A stretch of 64,000 nt of DNA from Bacillus proteolyticus (GCF_001884065.1 NZ_MACH01000142.1:186001-250000); one strand, 5' to 3'. Positions 38,491 through 48,076 are shown, numbered from the stretch's first letter. The notes: generated from the sequence alone by a model not told the origin. Numbers and translations: made by a program.

Positions 38491-39164
38491 TTGGAACCTT
38501 GAATCCATCAGAATCAGTAACTATTTCATTCCAAGTACAGGTTATTACACTCCCAACTAATAGAATGATTACAAATATCGCATCAGTTACGTATACTTCT
38601 CAGCCTGATCCTACTAGACCACCCGTCACAACAACGACAACGACAACAACGACAACAACACCACCAATTACGATAGAAGTAAACCCGAATGAGCCAAACA
38701 CATTTATTAAGACTGCAAATGTAAATAGCGCCCAGCTTGGTGACTTCATAACATATACACTTACCTTCACTAACAATGGCACTATACCAGCACATAATTT
38801 ACTCATTACCGACTCACTACCTCCTGAAGTTACTTTCTATCAGGATTCAGTAACAGTAAACGGCGTATTACGTCCTGGAAGTAATCCAGCTATTGGTATT
38901 CTTATTGAAACTGTCAATCCAGGGGAATCCGTTATCGTTCGCTTCATCGTACAAGTAACAAGCGAGCCACAAAATGGCCTTATCCGAAATACTGCGTGAG
39001 TTAGATATACACTCAGACCAGACCCTACTAAACCACCAATTCCTGTTGATGAGACTTCAGAACCTAACATCGTTCCGTTTATCGGTCCATTCGTCTCACC
39101 AAACTTAAATTATTTTTTTAATGGTGAACGTTTTATACGTCGCGGTTGGAACAGAGGATGTTAA
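38478..39164 (+). pseudogene. DUF11 repeat protein, C-terminal fragment with an in-frame stop
   Basis: Plus-strand frame with the end of one DUF11 repeat (GIPVGTLNPSESVTISFQVQV), a threonine-rich linker (twelve or so ACA/ACG codons near 38630-38660), one complete DUF11 repeat, then TGA at 38997-38999 where a serine is expected (NTA-stop-VRYTLRPDPT). The frame continues to the natural C-terminus FNGERFIRRGWNRGC with a stop at 39162-39164. Such proteins are cell-surface or exosporium-type repeat proteins in this group. The 5' part is missing and replaced by the inverted N-terminal fragment. Confidence 0.78.
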
Positions 39165-39174
39165 CAATATAAAT

Positions 39175-39205
39175 AAAAAGACAGCGTTTTTGGCGCTGTC
39201 TTTTT
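39175..39205. terminator. Bidirectional terminator between the DUF11 fossil and ccdC
   Basis: Arms AAAAAGACAGCG / CGCTGTCTTTTT with a 7-nt loop. Confidence 0.88.
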
Positions 39206-39224
39206 ATTTAATACATATACAGTT

Positions 39225-39731
39225 TTAAGTTAGCTTCATATCTTTTTCATTATAAAAACCGTCTTCTTTTTCCATTTCCTTCTGTAATTTCGTAAAGGAA
39301 CGGTACATCGCAATTCTCCATGACACAATCATCGCAAACGCAAGTAAGAAGAACATGCCACTAAGTTGTCCTAAATCAAGAGATTGGCTTAAGTATGTTT
39401 TAAATACAATTCGCACTACAAGTAATCCAATTAATATAAAAACAAATGCTTTTGAACGCTTCAAATAAATCTCTTGCCCTCTAATTTCAAATTTAGATGT
39501 TTTAATAAGAAAAATAGAGAAAAACAAACCAACGCCAATAGCTTCTAACATTTCCGCTGGAGTTAATCGAAATTCAGGAAAAACATACATCAATGCTCCC
39601 GTGCTCATAAAAAATGGTGGAAGTATAATTTTTTTCAATGTTGCGGGTTTCTTAGCTGCTTTTAAACGAATAAACATCGCACCGACAGCCATACAAACAG
39701 CAACGATACTTGATAAAAGAACTATGTTCAT
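39225..39731 (-). CDS. ccdC: CcdC-family membrane protein (YneJ)
   Basis: 168 residues with four to five membrane helices and the CcdC pattern (FFMSTGALMYVFPEFRLTPAEMLEAIGVGLFFSIFLIKTSKFE). In B. subtilis CcdC (YneJ) is encoded behind ccdA and has a minor or unclear role in cytochrome c maturation. Here it follows ccdA with about 90 bp between; the CheY-like gene yneI, which lies between them in B. subtilis, is absent. Confidence 0.87.
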   Translation of the reverse strand: MNIVLLSSIVAVCMAVGAMFIRLKAAKKPATLKKIILPPFFMSTGALMYVFPEFRLTPAEMLEAIGVGLFFSIFLIKTSKFEIRGQEIYLKRSKAFVFILIGLLVVRIVFKTYLSQSLDLGQLSGMFFLLAFAMIVSWRIAMYRSFTKLQKEMEKEDGFYNEKDMKLT

Positions 39732-39821
39732 ATTTTCTCATCCTTTTTTGTGGCTATATGCAAAATATACTTTCATTATATGCTTTTCCGTTAGTATTTC
39801 CAACATTTTCACAGAATAATA

Positions 39822-40529
39822 CTAAAAACCGGTAAAACCACCAAATAAACTTGAGAAATATACGATAATTTTCGTCATCCAATTAAAATATAAGAATATC
39901 CCCATGACAATCATAATGTATCCTCCGATTTTCATGAAAGCCATACTATTTCTTTTAATCCAAGACATTTTCGTAATAAAGAATGAAAGTACGAAAAACG
40001 GGATAGCAAATCCAAGTATGTAAGCAATCATATAAATCATTGCCGATTCTGGATTTGTTGCAGCTAATCCAATTACAGACACTAAAATAGGGCCAGTACA
40101 TGGTGTCCACCCTGCAGCAAATGCCAATCCAATTAGAACTGAACCAAAATAACCACTCGGACGATTCTTAAAAGTAAATTTACGATCTTGCATTAAAAAC
40201 TTCGGCTTAAACACACCGACAATTATAAGACCGAACACGATGATAAATATACCACCTAACTGTCTAATTAAATCTTTATAATCCGTAAAGATGCCTCCGA
40301 TAAAACTTGTACCAAATCCAATCGCAATAAAAATAATTGAAAAACCAAGTAAGAAAAACGCTGTATGTATCATACTTCTTTTGCGAAGCATTGCATTTTC
40401 TTCTTTCAATTCAGAAACCGACATACCTGTTATGTATGATAAAAATGCCGGGTAAAGCGGTAAGCAACATGGGGAAATAAATGATAAAAACCCAGCGCCA
40501 AACGCTAAAAAAATACTAATATCTTGCAT
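39822..40529 (-). CDS. ccdA: Cytochrome c biogenesis protein CcdA
   Basis: 235-residue thiol-disulfide relay membrane protein with six helices (DsbD-beta/CcdA family). It carries reducing power across the membrane for haem attachment to apocytochromes and for spore synthesis. The first redox cysteine motif [19 protein letters not shown] and the second, [14 protein letters not shown], are intact. The start at 40529 ([11 protein letters not shown]) follows AGGAGAGGAG; a longer frame upstream has no ribosome site. Confidence 0.93.
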   Translation of the reverse strand: MQDISIFLAFGAGFLSFISPCCLPLYPAFLSYITGMSVSELKEENAMLRKRSMIHTAFFLLGFSIIFIAIGFGTSFIGGIFTDYKDLIRQLGGIFIIVFGLIIVGVFKPKFLMQDRKFTFKNRPSGYFGSVLIGLAFAAGWTPCTGPILVSVIGLAATNPESAMIYMIAYILGFAIPFFVLSFFITKMSWIKRNSMAFMKIGGYIMIVMGIFLYFNWMTKIIVYFSSLFGGFTGF

Positions 40530-41017
40530 GATTCCACTCCTCTCCTTACATATTGTAGCAAAAACACATAAAAATACTATGAACAATTCGTGAACTCACT
40601 TTAACAACGTGATAATAAGAAAAACTACTCTTTCAAACAGTTTCTAATAAAACGTTTTCATTTCCTTCTATTATATAGAACAATCTCAATTGAATTATGA
40701 AGCTCTTTCTAGTTGTTACTAACATAACAAAGGTATCACAGTTTCTCAAATACTTAGCACATTACAATCAACTTCACACATATTGACCTGAAAAAATATT
40801 TTTTTCAAATGCTGTCTTTATACAATGTAACACTGATTTTACAATACTTTAATTATTATTAATTTCAAGATTATGCATAAATATCATACTTTTATTATTA
40901 TTCTATAAAATGTCGCACTTTTCTTTCAGTTGACCCTTTATTTTTAATTTTGTATACTTCCCTCTAGTTATATATGTCCGTTACGGAACAATTTCATATA
41001 GATGGGAGGAATTTTTC
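40530..41017. other. Intergenic region between ccdA and the EamA gene
   Basis: About 490 bp with no open frame that has a ribosome site. It contains an EamA promoter at its right end (TTGACC 40930-40935, 17 bp, TATACT 40953-40958), giving a leader of about 55 nt that includes a small dyad TCCGTTACGGA. The rest is AT-rich and otherwise featureless to me. Confidence 0.6.
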
Positions 41018-41926
41018 ATGCTTCGTTATTCTCTTTTAGTTTTATTAGGAGCGTGTAGTTATGGGATTTTAGCTATTTTTGTTAAGCTTGCATATGCAGA
41101 AGGATTTTCACTCGGAGAGGTAATTGGTAGCCAATATTTGTTCGGTTGGATTATTTTGCTTACTATTACACTTCTATTTTCTAGACACCGTGTTCCATTA
41201 AAACAAGCGTTAATTTTATTCGTTGCAGGAACATCGGCAAGCTTCACTGGAATTTTTTATTACGCTTCATTAAAAACTGTACCAGCTTCTATTGCAATTA
41301 TACTTTTATTCCAATTCGTTTGGGTTGGGATTATCATTGAAGCAGTCGCAACGAAAACATTACCTTCAAGAGAAAAAGTTATTTCGGTTATTTTCTTACT
41401 TGTAGGTACATTTTTATCAAGTGGTTTACTAGAAAAATCAGCAGGTGATTTCGATACGACTGGAATCATTTTAGGTTTATTATCTGCCGTCACATTCGCA
41501 ACATACATTTTCGTGAGCGGAAAAGTTGCTGTTGAAGTGCCTTCATTACCGCGCGGTGTTCTTTTAATGGCTGGTGCTTTAACTTTAGTAATGCTCGTAT
41601 TCCCGCCAACATTTATTATGAACGGTGCCATTTCTCAAGGGCTTTGGAAATATGGCTTAGGATTAGGAATATTTAGTATCGTTATTCCGTCTATTGCCTT
41701 TACAATTGGCATTCCAAAAATCGGTTCTGGATTAGCGACTATTCTTGGTGCAGCAGAACTACCAGTTACAACTATTATGTCTGTATTCGTTTTAAAAGAA
41801 GCTGTACTATCTTCACAATGGTTCGGTGTATCACTTATTTTAATCGGTATCGCAATCCCGCAAATTGCATATGCAATGCGTGGACGTCATAGAAAACAGC
41901 ATACTCATAAAAAAGTTGCAGCATAA
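41018..41926 (+). CDS. EamA-family (DMT) transporter
   Basis: 302 residues with ten predicted membrane helices in two EamA repeats (about 5-135 and 150-290). Drug/metabolite transporters of this type export amino acids, nucleosides or other metabolites; substrate unknown. It has a recognisable sigma-A promoter and a GGGAGG ribosome site. Its stop codon TAA is the first three bases of a dispersed repeat (copy B). Confidence 0.88.
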   Translation: MLRYSLLVLLGACSYGILAIFVKLAYAEGFSLGEVIGSQYLFGWIILLTITLLFSRHRVPLKQALILFVAGTSASFTGIFYYASLKTVPASIAIILLFQFVWVGIIIEAVATKTLPSREKVISVIFLLVGTFLSSGLLEKSAGDFDTTGIILGLLSAVTFATYIFVSGKVAVEVPSLPRGVLLMAGALTLVMLVFPPTFIMNGAISQGLWKYGLGLGIFSIVIPSIAFTIGIPKIGSGLATILGAAELPVTTIMSVFVLKEAVLSSQWFGVSLILIGIAIPQIAYAMRGRHRKQHTHKKVAA

Positions 41927-41996
41927 AGTGAAACTTTAATCAGTGGGGGTTTTGTTCATCCCCACTGATTATTAGTTAAACCAATCGGGGATAAAC
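41924..41996 (+). repeat. Dispersed repeat, copy B (internally deleted)
   Basis: Begins TAAAGTGAAACTTTAATCAG at the stop codon of the EamA gene. The first hairpin (AATCAGTGGGG / CCCCACTGATT) is intact; the second GC-rich hairpin is missing, and the terminal GGGATAAA-like end follows directly after CCAATC. Confidence 0.8.
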
Positions 41997-41997
41997 G

Positions 41998-42027
41998 AGA
42001 GAGGATTTTCATTTGAGAATCCTCTCT
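41998..42027 (+). terminator. Terminator downstream of the EamA gene
   Basis: Arms AGAGAGGATT / AATCCTCTCT with a 10-nt loop and a TTTT tail. Confidence 0.8.
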
Positions 42028-42081
42028 TTTATTATTGTATAATTAATATAAATACTTCACTTAAGAAAGAGGGCATAATAA

Positions 42082-43242
42082 GTGGCATCTATTCCAGATC
42101 AATTAACAGAAAAACTTATTTCTATTCGTCGGCATTTACATGAAAATCCAGAACTATCATACGAAGAATTTGAAACAACAAAAGCGATAAAAAATTGGTT
42201 AGAAGAGGCCAATATCACTATTATGGATTCCAACTTAGAAACAGGGATTATCGCTGAAATTTCTGGTAATAAAAATGGACCAGTTGTAGCGATTCGTGCT
42301 GATATCGATGCTCTTCCTATCCAGGAAGAAACAAGCCTTCCATACGCTTCAAAAATACAGGGTAAAATGCATGCTTGCGGGCATGATTTTCATACGGCTG
42401 CTATTATTGGTGCAGCTTATTTATTAAAGGAAAAAGAATCTTCTCTTAACGGAACTATACGCTTTATATTTCAGCCAGCTGAAGAAAGCAGTAATGGTGC
42501 TTGCAAAGTTATTGAAGCTGGACATTTACAGGATGTACAAGCTATCTTTGGTATGCATAATAAACCTGATTTACCAGTAGGTACAATCGGTATTAAAGAT
42601 GGACCACTAATGGCCGGAGTTGATCGATTTGAAATTGAAATTCACGGAGTTGGTACACATGCAGCTGTACCAGATGCTGGCGTTGACCCTATTGTCGCAT
42701 CCTCTCAAATTGTTATGGCACTGCAGACAATTGTAAGTCGAAATATAAGTTCATCTCATAATGCAGTTGTTAGTGTTACAAACATCCATTCAGGAAATAC
42801 GTGGAACGTTATTCCTGAAAAAGCTACGTTAGAAGGAACTGTACGTACATTCCAAGCTGAAACACGTGAAAAGATTCCAGCATTAATGGAGCGTATTATT
42901 AAAGGGGTTTCTGATGCACTAGGTGTAAAAACAAAATTCCGATTTTACCCAGGTCCTCCTGCTGTTCATAACGATAAAACACTCACTAATCTTTCTATTC
43001 AAATTGCAGAGCAAATGAATCTAAACGTTATCTCTCCTACACCATCAATGGCCGGAGAAGATTTTTCTTTTTACCAACAAAAAACACCAGGTTCATTCGT
43101 CTTTATGGGAACAAGTGGTACACATGAATGGCATCATCCATCTTTTACAGTAGATGAAAAAGCATTACCTATTAGCGCGGAGTATTTCTCCTTATTAGCC
43201 GAAGAGGCTATTCATCAATTAGCACATACAAAAAGCCGTTAA
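42082..43242 (+). CDS. M20-family amidohydrolase (N-acyl-amino-acid / aminoacylase type)
   Basis: 386 residues. Zinc-peptidase motifs: RRHLHENPELSYEEFET at the start, MHACGHDFHTA, FQPAEESSNGA with the catalytic glutamate, and the C-terminal SMAGEDFSFYQQKTPGSF. It would release amino acids from N-acyl forms (hippurate hydrolase-like); the exact substrate is open. GTG start at 42082 after AAAGAGGGC. Single gene with a good terminator. Confidence 0.9.
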   Translation: MASIPDQLTEKLISIRRHLHENPELSYEEFETTKAIKNWLEEANITIMDSNLETGIIAEISGNKNGPVVAIRADIDALPIQEETSLPYASKIQGKMHACGHDFHTAAIIGAAYLLKEKESSLNGTIRFIFQPAEESSNGACKVIEAGHLQDVQAIFGMHNKPDLPVGTIGIKDGPLMAGVDRFEIEIHGVGTHAAVPDAGVDPIVASSQIVMALQTIVSRNISSSHNAVVSVTNIHSGNTWNVIPEKATLEGTVRTFQAETREKIPALMERIIKGVSDALGVKTKFRFYPGPPAVHNDKTLTNLSIQIAEQMNLNVISPTPSMAGEDFSFYQQKTPGSFVFMGTSGTHEWHHPSFTVDEKALPISAEYFSLLAEEAIHQLAHTKSR

Positions 43243-43262
43243 GTTAATCCTTAACGGCTTTT
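43231..43262 (+). terminator. Terminator between the amidohydrolase and ABC permease genes
   Basis: Arms AAAAGCCGTTAAG / CTTAACGGCTTTT with a 6-nt loop, overlapping the last codons of the amidohydrolase gene. Confidence 0.9.
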
Positions 43263-43264
43263 GC

Positions 43265-44212
43265 CTATGCGGTTAAATCTCGTTTTATAAATACTGTATA
43301 AGAAATCCCTAGAAATACAATTAAATACAGAAGAAGTATACAAGAAGCGAATGGGAATGTTACTCCATCAATAAAGCTTCCATTCTTTGAAATACTATAT
43401 AAATCTGTGTTTGCTGGCAATAAATATTTCGCCCATTCATATCTAGTTGCTGCTATTAACGCAATATTTCCTGATAAAGCAAGAAATAGCGAAATACCAA
43501 TTGCGCCGCCACTAGATCTCGTTAAAACAGAAATCATAAATGCAAACGCTGCGTACACAATAGTTGGCAACCACGATAAAACATAATACTTACTTACTTC
43601 CATAAAAATGTTTTGTTTTATTATATTTCCATCTCGGAAAATAAATTCACTCCATGCAGGCTGTTGGAATTTATAAATAACAAGTCCACATAAAGCTGAG
43701 AAAATCATATTAAATATAAACAATAACGCTGCAAATAACACGATCGCTAAAAATTTTGCTGTTAAAATTTTAAATCGATTTGCCGGACGGATCGTTAAAA
43801 ACTTATATGTTCCCCAGCTATATTCATTCGCAAAAATTGTACTTGCATACACGAGAATAAACGGAAGCAAAATTGGAAATACAATGAAACCTGTATCTCT
43901 CATAAATGAAAGCGGTGAACTACTTGACGGTGCTATGTCCGTATCTAAATGCTTCATTTTAAGCAGATATTCCTTTACAAGCTCGTCCCCTGACTTTTCT
44001 GCTAAAATATCCGCTTTTTTCATGCCGAGCTTTTTCTCAATTTCTACAGTACGTTCTGTATAATCCACTTTCCACCCTTTTGTTTCTGGCTCTAAATACT
44101 TGACCGTAACCCATCCTAATCCAACAATTAATACTGCAATAACTGCAAAAGGAATAATCGTTCGCTTTCGCTTAAATATTTTATACAACTCGTTATAAAC
44201 TAAATTAAACAA
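43265..44212 (-). CDS. ABC-2 type transporter permease
   Basis: 315 residues with six membrane helices and a large extracytoplasmic loop between helices 1 and 2 (about 45-105). The ABC-2 pattern FANEYSWGTYKFLTIRPANRFKILTAK is visible. It pairs with the ATPase gene that ends 8 bp inside its start (overlap 44205-44212), so the two form one exporter; substrates of such systems include antibiotics, peptides or Na+. Confidence 0.86.
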   Translation of the reverse strand: MFNLVYNELYKIFKRKRTIIPFAVIAVLIVGLGWVTVKYLEPETKGWKVDYTERTVEIEKKLGMKKADILAEKSGDELVKEYLLKMKHLDTDIAPSSSSPLSFMRDTGFIVFPILLPFILVYASTIFANEYSWGTYKFLTIRPANRFKILTAKFLAIVLFAALLFIFNMIFSALCGLVIYKFQQPAWSEFIFRDGNIIKQNIFMEVSKYYVLSWLPTIVYAAFAFMISVLTRSSGGAIGISLFLALSGNIALIAATRYEWAKYLLPANTDLYSISKNGSFIDGVTFPFASCILLLYLIVFLGISYTVFIKRDLTA

Positions 44213-45116
44213 TATCTTTTCCCCCTGTTAATTCTAAAAACTGCTCTTCTAGCGTTTTTCTTTCTTCATATACACGATAAACTTGAATGTTTTTCTCCAT
44301 CAATGTACGAATAATATTTGGAATTTCTTCATCTTTCACGTTTATAACTAATTCGTTTTCTTCTACTAAAACATCGTATTCTAAAACTTCTTTCGCTTTA
44401 TTCACATCATCTACACGTATATGTATTTTTTCCGTTTCTTCCTTTTTGTCACTTTGAATATTTTGTGTTGCGACATATTCTCCGTGCTGAATAATAATAA
44501 CTCTGTCACACATTAATTCTACTTCTGAAAGTAAGTGACTAGATACAAGAACCGCCTTTCCTTGTTCATGTGCAATTTTCTTTATGTACATCCGCATTTC
44601 ATGTATACCACTAGGATCTAATCCGTTCGTTGGTTCATCTAGTATTAATACGTCTGGATCATGAATAAGCGCCTGAGCAATTCCTAAACGCTGTCTCATA
44701 CCGAGTGAATATGCTTTTACTTTACGATCAATTACTTGTCCCATCCCTAGCAATTGCACTACTTCATCGATACGTTCTTCGGTCACATTTCCATTCATTC
44801 TTCCGAAATATGTTAAATTTTCATAGCCGCTTAAGAAAGGATAAAATTCCGGTGTCTCAATTACAGCACCAATTTTCGCAGCAGTTTTTTCAAATTGCTG
44901 TTTTACAGATTGACCATCAATCCATACTTCTCCTTCTGTCATACGAATCATTCCAACCATCATTCGCATTAATGTCGTTTTCCCAGCACCATTTGGTCCT
45001 AATAAGCCAACTACTTCACCTTTTTTCACTTCAAAACTAATATTTTCTACTAACGTCTTTGAACCAATTCGCTTTGTTAATCGATCAACTTTTACGATCG
45101 CTTGCTCATTTATCAT
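44205..45116 (-). CDS. ABC transporter ATP-binding protein
   Basis: 303 residues. Walker A GPNGAGKTT, Q-loop region, signature YSLGMRQRLG and Walker B VLILDEPTNGLDP are all intact; the C-terminal extension (about 215-303) is typical of ABC-2 drug/antibiotic exporters. The ATG at 45116 (MINEQAIVKV) is preferred over a TTG nine bases earlier because AAAGG is then 9 nt away. It is followed by the permease gene with an overlap. Confidence 0.88.
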   Translation of the reverse strand: MINEQAIVKVDRLTKRIGSKTLVENISFEVKKGEVVGLLGPNGAGKTTLMRMMVGMIRMTEGEVWIDGQSVKQQFEKTAAKIGAVIETPEFYPFLSGYENLTYFGRMNGNVTEERIDEVVQLLGMGQVIDRKVKAYSLGMRQRLGIAQALIHDPDVLILDEPTNGLDPSGIHEMRMYIKKIAHEQGKAVLVSSHLLSEVELMCDRVIIIQHGEYVATQNIQSDKKEETEKIHIRVDDVNKAKEVLEYDVLVEENELVINVKDEEIPNIIRTLMEKNIQVYRVYEERKTLEEQFLELTGGKDIV

Positions 45117-45195
45117 TCCATACAACCTTTCTTCTTAACTCTTTTTTTCAGTTCTTCCCACTGTATCATGATTAATAACATGTGTAAAATGAAGA

Positions 45196-45220
45196 AAAAG
45201 CCATGATTTCTCATGCCTTT
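45196..45220 (-). terminator. Weak hairpin after the truncated permease gene
   Basis: CATGA / TCATG stem with partial G-C extension followed by a TTTTTC tail on the minus strand, overlapping the stop codon of the gene at 45211. Confidence 0.45.
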
Positions 45221-45786
45221 CTCCTCGTTTCATATGACTTTTCATTTTTTAACCTTTGTATAAATCTACAACATTGCCACATCGATATTATAATGACGGT
45301 TATCATAACAACTGCTGTTACCATTATCGCATACAACGTAATTGGTGCATTTGTTACTCCTTGGATTCCTACTACTTTCATAAAAATAATAATAAATAAT
45401 TTCAGAAATAACATACCATGAATTAATCCGAAAATGAAAGCTCCTCCGTAAGTTAATAATTGCTCCTGGCATAATAAACATAACATTTCTTTTCTCTTCA
45501 TATTCACTACTTCATACGATCTAAACTCCTCTCTCCTACTCTGTAAAAGAGAGGCTGTCATTTTATAAGTAATGAACATACACACAAAAATTACAAATAG
45601 AAACATTGCATAAAACCACTTTACAAATATAGGTGTATATTCCGCTTTACTTATTACATCTTCATTGAACCGGAATGATATCATAAAAAAACAAACCATT
45701 GTATTCATAGCAATCCACATAAATTGTTTTAACCTTCTGATAGCAAATTTTTGTATATTTTTTCTCGCCAACCGAAATAAAGACAT
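45211..45786 (-). CDS. FtsX-like (BceB-type) permease fragment
   Basis: 191 residues with four membrane helices. The first 60 residues (LFRLARKNIQKFAIRRLKQFMWI...) resemble the N-terminus of BceB/FtsX-like ABC permeases, which normally exceed 600 residues with ten helices. This copy stops after the fourth helix, and no partner ATPase of the BceA type is adjacent. It is either a decayed permease or a stand-alone derivative. It precedes the ABC-2 pair on the same strand by about 95 bp. Confidence 0.65.
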   Translation of the reverse strand: MSLFRLARKNIQKFAIRRLKQFMWIAMNTMVCFFMISFRFNEDVISKAEYTPIFVKWFYAMFLFVIFVCMFITYKMTASLLQSRREEFRSYEVVNMKRKEMLCLLCQEQLLTYGGAFIFGLIHGMLFLKLFIIIFMKVVGIQGVTNAPITLYAIMVTAVVMITVIIISMWQCCRFIQRLKNEKSYETRRKA

Positions 45787-45960
45787 AAATTTCTTCCCCT
45801 ACCTCACTTCATAACATACTCCTTCTATAATACTAGTGTATAAAAATATGACATTTTAAACATCGCACTTCAATCGGAATCTTTACTAAGCCTTTAGTCC
45901 TAGAAAATAAAATGGGAATAAAAACATTTATATACTATAATTGTAAAAAGGAGGGGTTAT

Positions 45961-46557
45961 ATGCGTATAAAATTACTGTTTATTCTTTCTTTGTTACTTT
46001 TCACTAGTTGTAGCTCACTAAAAAACAATGAAGGTGCCACTGTTAAACCATATAAGTTAACAAAAGAGCAATCTGATATTTTACAAATGACTCCTATAGG
46101 AGAAGGAAATAGAATGTTTTATAACGTTACAATCAAAAATAATAAAGATGAACTCCATGCTACAATTGACTATTATCAAAATGGTAAAAAAGTAAAAGAA
46201 ATTGCTAACATAGCTTCATCACATTTTTCAGAAAAGAACATAAGGCTTTCATGCATAGCACCACATCTCCAATTTGATAAAGATGTACAAGAAAAAGGCC
46301 AATGGTATATTAATATCGACGGTGGTTCAACGCTTGTTCCTGAAGAGTCCCCTCCAATCGTAAATAGTTCTGCAACTACTACAATTCAATCTACTAAAAA
46401 CGTAAAATACAATCAAAAAACGATTTTAGCCGCTGTAATCCCAACAAATAAAGAAACTATAAGCGTCCCTACAATTGATGAAGAAACGGGTATTGATCTA
46501 CTCTTAAAAGAAAACGAACATGTTTATCTATTTAGTATCGAGCTAAAAAAACAATAA
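45961..46557 (+). CDS. Putative lipoprotein
   Basis: 198 residues with a lipoprotein signal peptide: charged MRIK start, hydrophobic core, and lipobox LFTSC (cysteine at about 17). The mature part is hydrophilic, with no recognised domain. AAAGGAGG precedes the ATG. It is single, closed by a strong terminator, and has the LysR gene convergent to it. Confidence 0.78.
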   Translation: MRIKLLFILSLLLFTSCSSLKNNEGATVKPYKLTKEQSDILQMTPIGEGNRMFYNVTIKNNKDELHATIDYYQNGKKVKEIANIASSHFSEKNIRLSCIAPHLQFDKDVQEKGQWYINIDGGSTLVPEESPPIVNSSATTTIQSTKNVKYNQKTILAAVIPTNKETISVPTIDEETGIDLLLKENEHVYLFSIELKKQ

Positions 46558-46594
46558 AGCGGAAATGCAATTTAGGTGCATTTCCGCTTTATTG
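46552..46594. terminator. Bidirectional terminator between the lipoprotein and cidR genes
   Basis: Arms CAATAAAGCGGAAATGCA / TGCATTTCCGCTTTATTG with a 7-nt loop. Confidence 0.9.
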
Positions 46595-46646
46595 TTTAAC
46601 AAGGTGTAGTTTTGTGTATCTTAATTAAATCCCTTCTCCGTCATGA

Positions 46647-47558
46647 TTACTGCTCACCCTTCCCATCTTCCACTTCAATCCTTTTTTTCTCTCTTGCAAT
46701 TTTTAAGAACTCTAACAGCTCTGGATTACTATTCATTTTTTTGTAAGCCACCGACATTTCTGCTACAAAATTAGAATCGCATAGTTCCTTATATACAACT
46801 TCTGTTTTATACAATTTATTTGCTGATACAGGTATTACCGTAATTCCAATACCTGCTGCTACAAGACCCATGACAGTTTGATACTCCGTTGCTTCTTGTA
46901 CAATGTGCGGACTAAAACCTACATCACGGCAAAGTGATAGAATTGTATCATATAACGCTGGCCATACTGGTCTCGTAATAAATACGAACGGTTCATCCCT
47001 TAAATCTTCGATATGTATTTCGTCCTTTTCAGCAAGCGGATGTGCCTTTGGTAAACATAACGTACACGAAAGTTTTTGAATTGGTTCTAACTCAAGTAAT
47101 TGCGTTGGAATTGGCGGACGTAAAAATCCAATATCAATTCGATTATCATGAAGTGCATGCACCTGATCCGGTGTTGACAATTCATGTAATGCTACAGACA
47201 CTCTCGGAAATTTCTTTCTATACTCTCTGACGATTGACGGTAAAATATCATATATTGCCGCACCTACAAAACCAATTGAAAGTGATCCAACTTCTCCCCT
47301 TTGCGCACTTTGTGCAACTTCTACTGCTTTTTCAATTTGTTCAAACGCTTTTTTTACTTCTTTTAAAAACATTTCTCCTGCTTCTGTTAATTCAACCTTT
47401 CTCTTCGTTCTTGAAAATAACATAACTCCCATTTCTTTTTCTAATTGCTGAATTTGTTGACTAAGCGGTGGTTGTGTCATTTGTAAACGAGCAGCTGCTC
47501 GTCCAAAGTGTAATTCCTCTGCCACTACAACAAAATATTGCAAATGCCGTAATTCCAT
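46647..47558 (-). CDS. cidR: LysR-family regulator, CidR type
   Basis: 303 residues. The N-terminal winged helix-turn-helix (MELRHLQYFVVVAEELHFGRAAARLQMTQPPLSQQI) is followed by a LysR effector domain. It is divergent from cidA-cidB, as CidR is in other Bacilli, where it activates these genes during overflow metabolism. The start at 47558 follows AAAGGG; an upstream in-frame ATG overlaps that site. A 10-bp dyad lies between the two divergent starts. Confidence 0.85.
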   Translation of the reverse strand: MELRHLQYFVVVAEELHFGRAAARLQMTQPPLSQQIQQLEKEMGVMLFSRTKRKVELTEAGEMFLKEVKKAFEQIEKAVEVAQSAQRGEVGSLSIGFVGAAIYDILPSIVREYRKKFPRVSVALHELSTPDQVHALHDNRIDIGFLRPPIPTQLLELEPIQKLSCTLCLPKAHPLAEKDEIHIEDLRDEPFVFITRPVWPALYDTILSLCRDVGFSPHIVQEATEYQTVMGLVAAGIGITVIPVSANKLYKTEVVYKELCDSNFVAEMSVAYKKMNSNPELLEFLKIAREKKRIEVEDGKGEQ

Positions 47559-47590
47559 TTTGGACACCCTTTTCACTTTCGATTAATACA

Positions 47591-47626
47591 TCTAATATAT
47601 TAATAACATATAATTTATATATTAGA
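47591..47626. promoter_or_regulatory. Candidate CidR operator in the cidR-cidA divergent region
   Basis: TCTAATATAT / ATATATTAGA, a perfect 10-bp inverted repeat with 16 bp between, abutting a TTAGAC -35 (with TATAGT 18 bp further) for cidA. Position and symmetry suit a LysR-type activator. Confidence 0.55.
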
Positions 47627-47710
47627 CAAATATTTCGAATGAACGTATAGTAGAAATTGTTAATTCTTTTTTACAATTTTTATGTAAAAAAAGAAAGAGG
47701 TGGTTACTGT

Positions 47711-48076
47711 ATGAAATGGTGGAAGTTAAGCGGACAAATATTATTATTATTTTGTTTCGCTTGGACAGGTGAATGGATTGCAAAACAGGCACACCTCCCA
47801 GTTCCAGGAAGTATAATCGGTATTTTTCTATTATTAATCTCATTAAAATTTAATATAGTGAAAAAAGAATGGATACAAGACGGTGCAGACTTTTTATTAA
47901 AAGAACTTATTTTATTTTTCATCCCTTCTGCAGTCGCTGTCATTCGTTACAAAGATACATTATCACAGTATGGAATCGATCTCATTTTAATTATCGTGAT
48001 TAGTACACTTTGTGTCACTCTCGTAACAGGACTATTAACAGAATTGCTATTAAAGCGGAAAGGATCAACACAATGA
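47711..48076 (+). CDS. cidA: Holin-like protein CidA
   Basis: 121 residues with four membrane helices and the CidA/LrgA motif [15 protein letters not shown] (residues about 29-43). With CidB it forms the holin-like pair linked to murein hydrolase activity and pyruvate/acetate metabolism. The ATG at 47711 has AGAGGTGG upstream; a longer frame upstream lacks a site. It overlaps cidB by 4 bp. Confidence 0.9.
   Translation: MKWWKLSGQILLLFCFAWTGEWIAKQAHLPVPGSIIGIFLLLISLKFNIVKKEWIQDGADFLLKELILFFIPSAVAVIRYKDTLSQYGIDLILIIVISTLCVTLVTGLLTELLLKRKGSTQ

Noticed and set aside
38630-38665. Tandem-repeat or CRISPR-like array in ACAACGACA-rich DNA
   Set aside because: This is the codon repeat of the threonine-rich linker in the DUF11 fossil; no spacers.
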